This document shows, piece by piece, positions 30,974 through 40,096 of a DNA stretch of 40,131 nucleotides (positions are counted from its first letter, which is position 1; every line of letters begins with the position of its first letter). A program made the position numbers and the translations under genes. The notes under the pieces are model-generated. The model was given only the letters and a program-made list of their open reading frames with translations. It searched no databases and had not been told where the DNA came from. The DNA lies in the NCBI GenBank assembly GCA_038065915.1, contig JBBTPZ010000014.1, forward strand, positions 1-40,131. The letters run 5' to 3'. This DNA is from VMGX01 sp038065915. GTDB taxonomy: Bacteria; Patescibacteriota; Minisyncoccia; Phycocordibacterales; 21-14-all-36-13.

Positions 30974-32005
30974 ATGAATGTATTACAAATAAAACCGAAG
31001 CAAATAACAAAAAAATTGATGGAAACGCTACCAGAACGCGCCAGCACTGTTGTTATTAGTCGCTACGGATTGGGTTCAGATTCAAAAAGAATGACATTGG
31101 AAGCGATAGGACAAAATTATGGAATAACGAGAGAAAGAGTAAGACAAATAGAAAACTACGCTTTGAATAAGATTAAACAATCGGGTCTGATTGAAAAAGA
31201 AAGAAAAATTTTTGATGAACTTTTGTCCGCAATTGATTCACTCGGTGGTGTAGTACACGAAGGTCATCTTTTTGAGTATCTTTCAACAAAAGAAGATGAA
31301 AGAAATCATATTCATCTTTTGTTAGTTTTGGGAGATGAATTTACAAAAGAAAAAGAGGACGAACATTTTAGTCCAAGATGGTATATTGATAAATATTTGG
31401 CTGATAAGGTTCACGGCGCTTTGTTAAAACTTCGTGACGAAATTTCAGAAGATGATCTTATTTCTGAAGAACAAATATTAAAATCTTTTTCAAAACTTGT
31501 GAGTGATATTCCTAAAAAATATGTTTCAGACAATGAAACACTAAAAAGATGGTTGATGATTTCTAAAAACATAGGAAAAAATCAATTAGGAGAATGGGGT
31601 TTGTCATCATCTTCAAATATAAATGCAAAAGGAATGAGGGACTATGCTTATTTGATAATAAGACAACACGGTTCACCAATGCATTTTGCTGAAGTAACAA
31701 GAAAAATAGGCGAAATATTTAATAAAAAAGCGCATATTGCCACTTGTCATAATGAATTAATAAAAGACCCAAGGTTTGTACTTGTTGGCAGAGGATTGTA
31801 CGCATTAAAAGAATGGGGCTATATGGTTGGCGTTGTAAAAGATGTTATTCACCAAATGTTGGAGCAAAATGGTCCGATGACAAAAGATGAAATTATAGAA
31901 AATGTTTTGAAGGAAAGATATGTGAAAGAAAATACAATCATTGTTAATTTGCAAGATCCAAAATGTTTTAAGAAAACAAAAGATGGGAAATATATTTTAA
32001 TCTAA
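30974..32005 (+). CDS. Sigma-70 region 4 and HARE-HTH regulator
   Basis: A 343-residue putative transcription regulator. Residues about 15-65 form a sigma-70 region 4 helix-turn-helix (MTLEAIGQNYGITRERVRQI), the part of a sigma factor that reads the -35 box. No sigma regions 2 or 3 are present. After a helical middle part, residues about 205-275 match a HARE-HTH winged helix (IIRQHGSPMHFAEVTRKIGE to GLYALKEWG), a domain shared with RNA polymerase delta subunits and restriction systems; a second similar copy may follow (MLEQNGPMTKDEIIENVL). I chose the ATG at 30974 over a GTG at 30956. The combination suggests an accessory RNA polymerase factor. Confidence 0.75.
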   Translation: MNVLQIKPKQITKKLMETLPERASTVVISRYGLGSDSKRMTLEAIGQNYGITRERVRQIENYALNKIKQSGLIEKERKIFDELLSAIDSLGGVVHEGHLFEYLSTKEDERNHIHLLLVLGDEFTKEKEDEHFSPRWYIDKYLADKVHGALLKLRDEISEDDLISEEQILKSFSKLVSDIPKKYVSDNETLKRWLMISKNIGKNQLGEWGLSSSSNINAKGMRDYAYLIIRQHGSPMHFAEVTRKIGEIFNKKAHIATCHNELIKDPRFVLVGRGLYALKEWGYMVGVVKDVIHQMLEQNGPMTKDEIIENVLKERYVKENTIIVNLQDPKCFKKTKDGKYILI

Positions 32006-32008
32006 CTT

Positions 32009-32072
32009 CAAATCTGCTGAGAGCAGGTTTGAAAAAGTATCTTTAAAAGACCCCTCTCCGGGGTTTTTTTAA
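32009..32072 (+). terminator. Double hairpin terminator
   Basis: CAAATCTGCT (32009-32018) pairs with 32022-32031 with one wobble, then ACCCC (32050-32054) pairs with GGGGT (32060-32064) followed by seven T. Ends the regulator gene. Confidence 0.75.
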
Positions 32073-32119
32073 GTAAGAGGTTTTAAAGTTAGAGATTTTC
32101 GAAAAACAAAAACATTAGA

Positions 32120-32172
32120 GGTTAAAAACCTCTTCCAGAGGTTTTTAACCCCTATCACAAATTTTTTTTTTA
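32120..32172 (+). terminator. Long hairpin with T-run
   Basis: GGTTAAAAACCTCT (32120-32133) pairs exactly with 32137-32150; a T10 run follows at about 32162. It lies 17-40 bases before the next start and could act as a terminator or leader structure. Confidence 0.6.
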
Positions 32173-32188
32173 TTATATTATATAAGTT

Positions 32189-33418
32189 ATGTTGTATTTA
32201 GTAATAGTGGAATTTTTTACTGATTTATTACCAAGAGTCATCAATGTTATTGTATTATTATCACCAACATGGGGAGTATTGTTTCTTGTAATAATTTTTT
32301 GGAATATGTGGTTGGCCTATGTGAGAGCGGATTTTTTATCTAAACAAGAATATATACTTCTTGAAATAGAATTACCGAAAGAACAATTCAAATCTCCATT
32401 GGCGATGGAATTAGTTTTAAATACACTAAATCAAACAGGAGGAGATGGAAATTTTATAGACAAATATATGAAAGGCAAAGTTAGACCTTGGTTTTCTTTG
32501 GAATTGGTCTCAATTGAAGGGAATTTTCATTTTTTTATTTGGACAAGAAAAAATTTTGTGGATTTAATTGAGTCCCAAATTTATTCACAATACCCGCAAT
32601 CTAAAGTACAAGAGGTTGAAGATTACACTAATTTTTTAAGATACTCCAAAGAATCTTTTTCTCTGTGGGGGTGTGAGTTTAAACTTACAAAAGCTGACCC
32701 ATACCCAATAAAAACATATATTGATTATGGTTTGGATAAAGACCCGAAAGAAGAACAAAAAATTGACCCAATTACACCGACAATAGAATTTTTGGGTTCT
32801 GTCGGTCAAAAAGAATATATTTGGATACAGATTTTGATTCGCGCGAACAAAAAAGAAAAAACAAAAAAAGGTTCATGGTTCAAAAAAACGGATTGGAGAG
32901 GGGAAGCGGAAGATTTAATCAATGATTTAATGAAACGCGACCCAAAAACGAAAGCTTCAGTTTCCGAAAAACACCCTAATCTTACAAAAGAAGAAAACGA
33001 TGTCATTTCTGCAATACAAAACGCTATTGCAAAACCAGGTTTTGATTGTGGCATAAGAGGGATTTATCTTGCAGAGTCCGATAAATTTAAACCGATAAAC
33101 ATAACTGGACTTACAGGAACATTTAAACAATATAGTTCTGCAAATTTAAACGGAATTGTACCAACCGGCGGTTTAACAATTTTTAATTATCCATGGCAAG
33201 ATTTTAAAGAAATAAGACAAAATAAAGTAAGAAAAGAACTTTTTGATTCTTATAGAAGAAGATCTTATTTTCATCCGCCGTATAAGAAAAAGGCCTTTGT
33301 TTTAAGCTCGGAGGAATTGGCAACAATATTTCATTTTCCGGGACAAGTTGTCCAAACCCCAACATTTAAGAGAATTGAATCAAATCGTTCAGAACCACCA
33401 ATGAACTTGCCGATTTAG
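32189..33418 (+). CDS. CPR-type membrane protein, resembling the N-terminal part of secretion ATPases
   Basis: A 409-residue protein with one or two N-terminal membrane helices (about residues 8-45) and a large soluble part. The end, with SSEELATIFHFPGQVVQTPT and a proline-rich close, looks to me like the segment that in many CPR genomes precedes a type IV secretion or HerA-like ATPase domain, here ending before any P-loop. I cannot tell whether the ATPase half is a separate gene elsewhere. It is followed by mltG after four bases, so it may be tied to envelope assembly. Assignment is tentative. Confidence 0.5.
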   Translation: MLYLVIVEFFTDLLPRVINVIVLLSPTWGVLFLVIIFWNMWLAYVRADFLSKQEYILLEIELPKEQFKSPLAMELVLNTLNQTGGDGNFIDKYMKGKVRPWFSLELVSIEGNFHFFIWTRKNFVDLIESQIYSQYPQSKVQEVEDYTNFLRYSKESFSLWGCEFKLTKADPYPIKTYIDYGLDKDPKEEQKIDPITPTIEFLGSVGQKEYIWIQILIRANKKEKTKKGSWFKKTDWRGEAEDLINDLMKRDPKTKASVSEKHPNLTKEENDVISAIQNAIAKPGFDCGIRGIYLAESDKFKPINITGLTGTFKQYSSANLNGIVPTGGLTIFNYPWQDFKEIRQNKVRKELFDSYRRRSYFHPPYKKKAFVLSSEELATIFHFPGQVVQTPTFKRIESNRSEPPMNLPI

Positions 33419-33422
33419 AACT

Positions 33423-34418
33423 ATGGAAAAAATAAAAAGAATCATTGAAAACTTTTTTGGGAAGTCAAATATAAGAGATTATGAGATTATAAGCACGATA
33501 ATCAGTGCTATTTTGATACTTGTCGCTTTTTATTTTTTCTTTTTATCTTCCCCGTTTAATTTTCCAGTTGGAACGATTGTTCGTATAGACGAAGGTGCTT
33601 CGTTGAATAAAATATCCCAAATTTTAAGTGAAAGAAATGTTATAAAATCACCATTCTTATTCAGGGTTTTTGTAAGGGCTGTCGGTGGAGACAAAGAAGC
33701 TAAATTTGGCGATTATTTTTTTAGCAAAAGAAGAAATGTTTTTACTGTTGCGAGCCGAATAATAAATGGAGAGTATGGTTTAACGCCAATCTCGATTACT
33801 ATACCGGAAGGCGCCACAACATTTGAAATGGCTGAAATATTTAGCAAGAAAATAAGTATTTTTAATTCTGAAAAATTTTTAAAACTCGCGGTGCCGGTGG
33901 AAGGATATCTTTTCCCCGATACATATTTTTTTCTGCCGAATATAACACCCGAACAAATTATTGATGCAATGAAAAATAATTTTATTAAAAAAGTTGGGGA
34001 CATATACAGCAAAATAGAAAGGTCCGACAAATCTCTCGAAGAAATAATAATTATGGCTTCTATCCTGGAAGAAGAAGCTAGAATATTTGAAACAAAAAAA
34101 ATTATTTCTGGAATTTTATGGCAAAGAATAAAAATAGGTATGCCGTTACAGGTTGATGCGGTTTTTCCATATATAATAGGTAAAAATACTTATGAATTAA
34201 CAAAAGAAGACCTTTCTATTGATTCTCCGTACAATACATATAAATATAAAGGACTTCCTTTCGGGCCGATATCAAATCCTGGAATTAGTTCAATAGAAGC
34301 TGCCATATCGCCTGTAAAAACAAACTATCTTTTTTATTTATCTGACAGAGACGGAAATATGCACTACGCAGAAACATTTGAAAAACACAAAATAAATAAA
34401 CTCAAATATATTTATTAG
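33423..34418 (+). CDS. mltG: Endolytic murein transglycosylase MltG
   Basis: A 331-residue MltG/YceG enzyme that cuts nascent peptidoglycan and helps end glycan strands. One membrane helix (about residues 20-42) is followed by a LysM-like part and the YceG domain. Visible motifs: SITIPEGATTFEMAEIF, VEGYLFPDTYFF, the catalytic Glu segment IIMASILEEEA, PLQVDAVFPYIIG, YNTYKYKGLPFGPISNPG and YLFYLSDRDGNMHYAETFEKH. Glutamate is in the usual place. The gene is in a tight cluster with the membrane protein at 32189. Ends in TAG. Confidence 0.92.
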   Translation: MEKIKRIIENFFGKSNIRDYEIISTIISAILILVAFYFFFLSSPFNFPVGTIVRIDEGASLNKISQILSERNVIKSPFLFRVFVRAVGGDKEAKFGDYFFSKRRNVFTVASRIINGEYGLTPISITIPEGATTFEMAEIFSKKISIFNSEKFLKLAVPVEGYLFPDTYFFLPNITPEQIIDAMKNNFIKKVGDIYSKIERSDKSLEEIIIMASILEEEARIFETKKIISGILWQRIKIGMPLQVDAVFPYIIGKNTYELTKEDLSIDSPYNTYKYKGLPFGPISNPGISSIEAAISPVKTNYLFYLSDRDGNMHYAETFEKHKINKLKYIY

Positions 34419-34596
34419 CTTGATTTTACAACAATTTGTAAAGTGAACAATTGGGTAAAAGTTCCTTGAAAATTAGGGTGGTTTTTGATATAATATAAAC
34501 AAATCAGGAGTCACAAAAACACAAAATCATAAAATCAAGTTTTTATTTTTGCCGTGTTTTTATGTTTTCGTGATTTGGTGTTTTAATGAACATATT

Positions 34597-35229
34597 ATGG
34601 TTATCACATATCACGGTTTTGAATTTTTTAAAATGCAGTTTGGTGATGTGGTTGTGGCATTCAATCCGCCATCAAAAGAATCAGAACTCAAATCGTCAAG
34701 ATTTGGGGCTGATATTGTGTTGATTAGTTTAAAACACAAAGATTTAGATGGGGCAGAAACTTTATCCGGTGGAGACAAAAAATTATTTGTTATAAATGGT
34801 CCAGGAGAATATGAAATAAAAAATATTTTTATAAAAGGATTTTTATCAGAATCGTCTTATGGAGGTAAAAATAAAATAAACACAATTTATTTTTTGAAAA
34901 TAGAGGGTATGAATATATGTTTTCTTGGTGCGCTCGGTACAAATGAATTGTCGCAGGAAATAAAAGAGGATATGGATGACATAGACATACTTTTTGTTCC
35001 GATAGGCGACAAGGGTGTTTTGAATCCGAATGAGGCATACAAACTTGCTGTTAAATTACAACCGAAAATAATAATTCCAATGCACTATTTTGATGAAAAA
35101 GACCCGATGTTAAAAATGTTTCTTAGTGAAGAAGGAATAAAAAATATTCAGCCACTTGAAAAACTTACCATAAAACCGAAAGATTTAGCGGACAAAGACG
35201 GAGAAATAATTGTTTTAGCACAAAAATAA
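34597..35229 (+). CDS. Degenerate metallo-beta-lactamase-fold protein
   Basis: A 210-residue protein of the MBL-fold type related to UlaG/UPF0173 hydrolases: VITYHGFEFFKMQFGDVVVAFNPP at the start (positions approximate), the middle GPGEYEIKNIFIKG, NICFLGALGTNEL and IIIPMHYFDEKDPM. The HxHxDH metal motif is reduced to LISLKHKDLDG, so only part of the dinuclear site remains, although the late His in PMHYF is kept. Hydrolase activity is therefore doubtful. I chose the ATG at 34597; the earlier start at 34549 translates a low-complexity TTTTATG-type repeat. The next gene begins one base after the stop. Confidence 0.7.
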   Translation: MVITYHGFEFFKMQFGDVVVAFNPPSKESELKSSRFGADIVLISLKHKDLDGAETLSGGDKKLFVINGPGEYEIKNIFIKGFLSESSYGGKNKINTIYFLKIEGMNICFLGALGTNELSQEIKEDMDDIDILFVPIGDKGVLNPNEAYKLAVKLQPKIIIPMHYFDEKDPMLKMFLSEEGIKNIQPLEKLTIKPKDLADKDGEIIVLAQK

Positions 35230-35230
35230 A

Positions 35231-35578
35231 ATGATTTTTGATAAAATACAAAAACTTCAACAAAAGCCAGTTCAAACAAGAAAAAAAATTGCTTTTGGAA
35301 TCTCGGCAGGGATAACAATTATTATACTTATAGTTTGGCTTTCTGTTTTTAATTTAAATTCCAATAATGCGGTGGTTGGAAATTCGCAAAAGGTAACAAA
35401 TAAAAATTCAGATTTAACTTCCCCATTTTCAAAAATAAAAAAAGATTTTGCACAAATATTTGAAAGTACTCCAGAAAAGTTTGGAAACTTAAAAAATTCA
35501 ACAACCTTGATTAATTCAACAAGTTCATCACAAATAACAGCAACTACCACTTCGACGAATTCGGTAAGTCCAGAGTAG
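35231..35578 (+). CDS. Small single-pass membrane protein
   Basis: A 115-residue protein with a basic cytoplasmic N-terminus (QKPVQTRKK), one membrane helix (about residues 21-40), and a Ser/Thr/Asn-rich outer tail of low complexity. No family recognised. It starts one base after the MBL-fold gene and is probably co-translated with it and possibly with gyrA 180 bases later. Confidence 0.55.
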   Translation: MIFDKIQKLQQKPVQTRKKIAFGISAGITIIILIVWLSVFNLNSNNAVVGNSQKVTNKNSDLTSPFSKIKKDFAQIFESTPEKFGNLKNSTTLINSTSSSQITATTTSTNSVSPE

Positions 35579-35600
35579 GTAAAATCAAAATTGAAAAATC

Positions 35601-35720
35601 CCTGCCTGCGGTAGGCAGGAAAATAAAAAATGCAAAGCAAAACACAAAAACGAAAAAGAATGAGAACAATGTTTAAATTTTTACATTTGTGTTTTTAATT
35701 TTTTCCGCCTAAGGCGGGTT
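35601..35720. repeat. Short GC-rich palindromes before gyrA
   Basis: CCTGCCT (35601-35607) pairs with AGGCAGG (35613-35619), and CCGCCT (35705-35710) with AGGCGG (35712-35717). They stand out as GC-rich islands in AT-rich spacer. Nothing coding is seen here. Confidence 0.5.
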
Positions 35721-35761
35721 AGCCTCGGACTGAGATATTTAATTTTTTAATTTAAGTTTAT

Positions 35762-38700
35762 ATGGCAAAAGAAAAAGAAAACAAAAAAATAATTGAAGAA
35801 AAAAAAATTGATAAGAATATCATAGATCAGGACATAAGTTCTGAAATGAGAACTTCCTATTTGGATTATGCGATGTCTGTTATAACGAGTAGAGCATTAC
35901 CCGATATAAGGGACGGGATGAAACCTGTTCACAGAAGGATTTTGTATGCTATGCACGATATGGGATTAAACGCTTCCGCAAAAACGAGAAAGTCGGCAGC
36001 TATAATTGGTGAAGTTCTCGGAAAATATCACCCACACGGAGACGCTTCTGTTTATGATGCGATGGTTAAACTTGCTCAAGATTTTTCAATGAGGTATCCA
36101 CTTGTTATTGGACAGGGAAACTTTGGCTGTTTTACAAAGGACACAAAAGTCAAACTGGCTGATGGCCGCAGTTTAAGCTTTGAAGATTTAATTAAAGAGT
36201 ATAAAAAGGGGAAAAAGAATTATACATACACAGTCAATCCAACTGGATTAATTTCGATTGCCGAAATTAAAAACCCCAGAGTAACTAGAAAAAATACTGA
36301 AATTATGAAAATTATATTGGACAATGGAGAAGAAATCAAATGTACTCCCAATCATTTATTCATGATGAAGGATAGTGTTTATAAAAAAGCAAAAGATTTA
36401 AAATTTGGCGAATCATTAATGCCTTTATATGAAAAATTATCGGAAAAAACTGATTATCTGAATCGTGATGGTTATATTTTAATATATCAAAATAAAATTG
36501 ACGAATGGATACCCGCGCACCATTTAGCTGATAACTACAACTTAACCGCTAAGAAATATTCAAAAAGAGAAGGTCGGGTAAGGCATCATTTAGATTTCAA
36601 CAAACTCAATAATAATCCTGATAATATACAAAGAATGGATTGGGGCGAACACTGGCGCATTCATTATGAACAGACCGCCAATTTGCATAAAAAGAAAGAA
36701 TATAGGGAAAAAATTGCTGAAGGAAGGAAGAAATTTTGGTCTAATCCAATTAATAGGGCAGAATACGCAAAAAGAATTTCTGAACGAAATTTTAAAAATT
36801 GGCAAAATTCTGAATATAGAGAAAAAATGAGTAAATTTTTGAGCGTGGCCAATAAAAAATATATTCAAAACCATCCAGAAAAAAGAATCGAATTTTCTAA
36901 ACGAGCGACAGAAACACTAAAAAAACTATGGCAAGATCCAGTTTATCAAAAACTGTTTCACGAAAAAATCGTTAGCGCGAACAAAAAAAGAATTACTAAC
37001 AATACCGGCAAGGTTAAGTTTCTTAAAATATGCCGAGAAGTTTTGAAAGAACATAAAATTTTAAATCAGGATTTATATAAACAAAAACGGGATATGATTT
37101 ACAGATACGGTTGTGCGACTTCTTGGCAAACCGGCATACAAAAATATTATAATAATGACGAGAAAATCTTGCTTGATGCTTTAAATAAAAACCACAAAGT
37201 TATAGAAATAAAATTCTTAAAACAAAAGGAAGATGTATATGATATAACAATAGAAAAAAGCCATAATTTTGCTCTAGCCGCGGGAGTTTTTGTTCACAAT
37301 TCGATTGATGGTGACCCCGCCGCCGCTCAAAGATATACAGAAGCAAAAATGTCAAAGCTTGCGGGAGAAATGATAAAGGACTTGGAAAAAGATACTGTAG
37401 ATTTTAAACCAAACTATGAAAACACAAGGAAAGAACCTGTAATACTTCCATCTGCAGTTCCAAATCTTATTTTAAATGGAACACTTGGTATTGCTGTTGG
37501 TATGGCAACAAACATACCTCCACATAATATAAAAGAAATTATTGATGCCACTGTTCATCTTATTGATAATAAAAATGCGACAACCGAAGAATTGGCTAAA
37601 TTTGTAAAGGGTCCGGATTTTCCAACCGGCGGGATAATTTTTGGAAGACAGGATATATTACACGCATATGTAAATGGAAGAGGGGGAATTTTAGTTAGAG
37701 GTGAGGCAGAAATATTTGAAGAAAAACCAGGACAGTTTCAAATAGTGATATCGTCAATTCCCTACAGAGTTAATAAAGCGGAACTTATACAAAAAGTAGC
37801 TGATTTAGTCAGAGACAAAAAGATAGAAGGAATAAGAGGCATCCGTGACGAATCAACGAAAGATATAAGAGTTGTAATAGAACTCAAGTCCGGTGCACAG
37901 CCAAATAAAATATTAAATTCATTGTATAAACACACTCAACTTGAAGACACTTTCCATGTGAATATGGTTGGTCTTGTTGACGGTGTTCCACAAACCTTAT
38001 CTTTAAAAACAATTTTAGAAGAATTTGTTTCTCATAGAATTATTGTGATAAAGAGAAGAACGGAATTTGATTTAAAAAAGACAGAGGCGAGAGAGCACAT
38101 TTTGATAGGTCTTAAAAAGGCCTTGGATTATATTGATAAAATAATAAAATTGATAAAGGCATCAAAAGATGCGCAAACCGCACACACGAATCTTATAAAA
38201 GAATTTAAATTTTCTCCACTTCAAGCAACCGCAATTCTTGAAATGAAATTGCAGAAATTGGCAGGATTGGAAAGAAAAAAACTGGAAGACGAATTGGAGG
38301 AAAAAAGAAATCTGATAAAAGAATTAAAATCCATTCTTGCTTCACCACACAAAATACTTTCAATCATTAAGGATGAGATGAAGGAAATAAAAGAAAAATA
38401 TGGCGATGAAAGAAAAACAAAAGTTTTTGCAAACAGAATTAAAGATATATCTGTTGAAGATATGATTCCAAACAAAGAAGAGGTCTTGGTTTTCACTGCT
38501 GGCGGTTATATAAAGAGGACGGACCCAACAGAATTTAAAACACAAAAAAGAGGAGGTGTTGGAGTTGTTGATATAAATACCAAGGAAGAGGATTTTGTAA
38601 CAAAATTTTTAACAGCATCCACTCATAGTGATTTATTATTTTTTACAGACAAAGGTAAAGTGTACCAGATAAAAATGTATGATTTGCCAGAAGGAAGAAG

Positions 38701-39403
38701 GGCTACAAGAGGAAAATCAATAATGAATTATATTTCTCTCGGAGAAGATGAAAAAATAACATCCATATTGCCGACGACGGCAGGAAAAGAAAAAGAAGGA
38801 TTGTCTCTTTTGATGCTCACAAAAAGCGGTGTTGTAAAAAAGACACTGGCCAAGAATTTTTCTGATGTTCGCAGAAGTGGAATTATTGCAATAAATCTTT
38901 CAAAAGATGACGAGCTTGTCTCCGCATCTTTTGTTGAAAAAGGAGACACTGTTGTTGTGGTAACAAAAAAAGGACAATCCATACACTTCAAGGAGATTGA
39001 CATAAGGGCTATGGGGAGAACTGCAGCTGGGGTTCGCGCAATTAAATTAGGTAAACAAGATGAAGTTGTTGGTATTGATATTGCGAAGAAAGACCTTAAA
39101 GATATTCAATTGCTTGTTATAACAAAAAATGGCTATGGCAAGAAAACACCACTAAAAGAGTATAAAGTTCAAAAAAGAGGAGGAAGTGGTATAAAAACAG
39201 CGAAAATAACCCCAAAAACAGGTGAATTAATGTCGTCAAAACTTGTTACTGATGTGGAAGAAGAAATAATATCAATATCAAAAAAAGGGCAGGTTATAAG
39301 AATAGATATTGAAGAAATACCAACATTGGGCAGGCAGACACAGGGAGTTAGAATAATGAAACTTAGAGATGGGGATAGTATTGTATCCTTAATCTGCTTG
39401 TAA
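35762..39403 (+). CDS. gyrA: DNA gyrase subunit A with intein
   Basis: The breaking-rejoining subunit of gyrase, 1213 codons with a 391-residue intein; the spliced protein would be 822 residues, a normal GyrA length. N-extein: SEMRTSYLDYAMSVITSRAL, RDGMKPVHRRILYAM, KYHPHGDASVYDAMVKLAQD and VIGQGNFG. The C-extein resumes with SIDGDPAAAQRYTEAKM, which contains the catalytic Tyr. Then come NLLVNG-like motifs, the coiled coil (about residues 850-930) and six beta-pinwheel repeats with the GyrA box QKRGGVGV near residue 927. The intein splits the DNA-cleavage domain 12 residues before the catalytic Tyr. Confidence 0.95.
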   Translation: MAKEKENKKIIEEKKIDKNIIDQDISSEMRTSYLDYAMSVITSRALPDIRDGMKPVHRRILYAMHDMGLNASAKTRKSAAIIGEVLGKYHPHGDASVYDAMVKLAQDFSMRYPLVIGQGNFGCFTKDTKVKLADGRSLSFEDLIKEYKKGKKNYTYTVNPTGLISIAEIKNPRVTRKNTEIMKIILDNGEEIKCTPNHLFMMKDSVYKKAKDLKFGESLMPLYEKLSEKTDYLNRDGYILIYQNKIDEWIPAHHLADNYNLTAKKYSKREGRVRHHLDFNKLNNNPDNIQRMDWGEHWRIHYEQTANLHKKKEYREKIAEGRKKFWSNPINRAEYAKRISERNFKNWQNSEYREKMSKFLSVANKKYIQNHPEKRIEFSKRATETLKKLWQDPVYQKLFHEKIVSANKKRITNNTGKVKFLKICREVLKEHKILNQDLYKQKRDMIYRYGCATSWQTGIQKYYNNDEKILLDALNKNHKVIEIKFLKQKEDVYDITIEKSHNFALAAGVFVHNSIDGDPAAAQRYTEAKMSKLAGEMIKDLEKDTVDFKPNYENTRKEPVILPSAVPNLILNGTLGIAVGMATNIPPHNIKEIIDATVHLIDNKNATTEELAKFVKGPDFPTGGIIFGRQDILHAYVNGRGGILVRGEAEIFEEKPGQFQIVISSIPYRVNKAELIQKVADLVRDKKIEGIRGIRDESTKDIRVVIELKSGAQPNKILNSLYKHTQLEDTFHVNMVGLVDGVPQTLSLKTILEEFVSHRIIVIKRRTEFDLKKTEAREHILIGLKKALDYIDKIIKLIKASKDAQTAHTNLIKEFKFSPLQATAILEMKLQKLAGLERKKLEDELEEKRNLIKELKSILASPHKILSIIKDEMKEIKEKYGDERKTKVFANRIKDISVEDMIPNKEEVLVFTAGGYIKRTDPTEFKTQKRGGVGVVDINTKEEDFVTKFLTASTHSDLLFFTDKGKVYQIKMYDLPEGRRATRGKSIMNYISLGEDEKITSILPTTAGKEKEGLSLLMLTKSGVVKKTLAKNFSDVRRSGIIAINLSKDDELVSASFVEKGDTVVVVTKKGQSIHFKEIDIRAMGRTAAGVRAIKLGKQDEVVGIDIAKKDLKDIQLLVITKNGYGKKTPLKEYKVQKRGGSGIKTAKITPKTGELMSSKLVTDVEEEIISISKKGQVIRIDIEEIPTLGRQTQGVRIMKLRDGDSIVSLICL
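36128..37300 (+). mobile_element. GyrA intein with HNH homing endonuclease
   Basis: The intein runs from Cys123 to Asn513 of the precursor. Block A is CFTKDTKVKLADGRSLSFED, block B has the TxxH in KCTPNHLFM, and the end is DVYDITIEKSHNFALAAG followed by VFVHN, with Ser514 as the first C-extein residue. An HNH-type nuclease is inserted: RHHLDFNKLNNNPDNIQ then a His-rich EHWRIHYE. It is followed by three or four repeats with a W-x-(D/N/S)-P core, which look like a DNA-binding linker. The insertion point is between GNFG and SIDGD. The known mycobacterial GyrA inteins sit at the catalytic Tyr-Thr bond, so this is a different site. Confidence 0.9.
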
Positions 39404-39490
39404 TCTTTTCCCCACTTTTAAAACTAAATTAAGATTTTTGTTATATAATTTAAGTTCACCCTGTTAAATAATTTTAAGAATAATTTTTCA

Positions 39491-39537
39491 GATTTGAGAT
39501 TTCAGATTTTAGATTTTAGATTTTAGATTTGAGATTA
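39491..39537. repeat. GATTTTA heptamer array before the methyltransferase gene
   Basis: Six 7-base units (GATTTGA, GATTTCA, three GATTTTA, GATTTGA) and a partial seventh end about eight bases before the ATG at 39545. The complementary heptamer appears before the gene at 20999. The preceding 39404-39490 is AT-rich and has no gene. Confidence 0.75.
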
Positions 39538-39544
39538 GTTTAAA

Positions 39545-40096
39545 ATGTTTATAGACCCACAGAACAACATAAAACAATTTAATTTAAGTCCCGGAATGAA
39601 GGTGGCTGATGTTGGAGCTGGCTCTGGTTTTAATAGTTTTGCCGCCGCGAAAGAAGTTGGAGAAAAGGGGATTATTTATGCGATTGACATTCAAAAAGAT
39701 TTATTATCAAAGATAAAAAATGAATCCAGGAAAAGAAATATTTTTAATATAGAAATAATTTGGGGTGATGCAGAAAAAGAAAATGGTACTCGTTTGGGAA
39801 ATGAATCAGTTGATGCTGTTATTGTCTCCAACCTATTTTTTCAAATAGAAAAAAAAGATGATTTTTTAAAAGAAATTTTTAGAATATTAAAATCAAACGG
39901 AAAATTATTTTTTATTGACTGGAGTGATTCTTTTGGTGGCATTGGTCCATCAAAAGAAAGTTTTGTACCAGAAGAAGAAGCAAAAAAACTTTTAGAAAAA
40001 AGTGGTTTTTTGATTGAAAAGAAAATTTTTGTTGGGGAATATCATTATGGGTTTATTTTAAATAAAAAAGCTCCGGGGGAGCTTTTTTATCCATAA
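39545..40096 (+). CDS. SAM-dependent methyltransferase
   Basis: A 183-residue class I methyltransferase of the UbiE/Methyltransf_11 or ArsM-like group. The SAM-binding motif is VADVGAGSGFNSFAAA (about residues 20-36), then YAIDIQKDLL, the acidic IIWGDAEK and the VDAVIVSNLFFQ motif. The second half has the usual LKEIFRILKSNGKLFFIDW pattern. No substrate can be assigned. The last residues PGELFYP and the TAA stop are encoded by the terminator hairpin itself (40064-40074 with 40078-40088) and the ATCCATAAT that follows. Confidence 0.8.
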   Translation: MFIDPQNNIKQFNLSPGMKVADVGAGSGFNSFAAAKEVGEKGIIYAIDIQKDLLSKIKNESRKRNIFNIEIIWGDAEKENGTRLGNESVDAVIVSNLFFQIEKKDDFLKEIFRILKSNGKLFFIDWSDSFGGIGPSKESFVPEEEAKKLLEKSGFLIEKKIFVGEYHYGFILNKKAPGELFYP

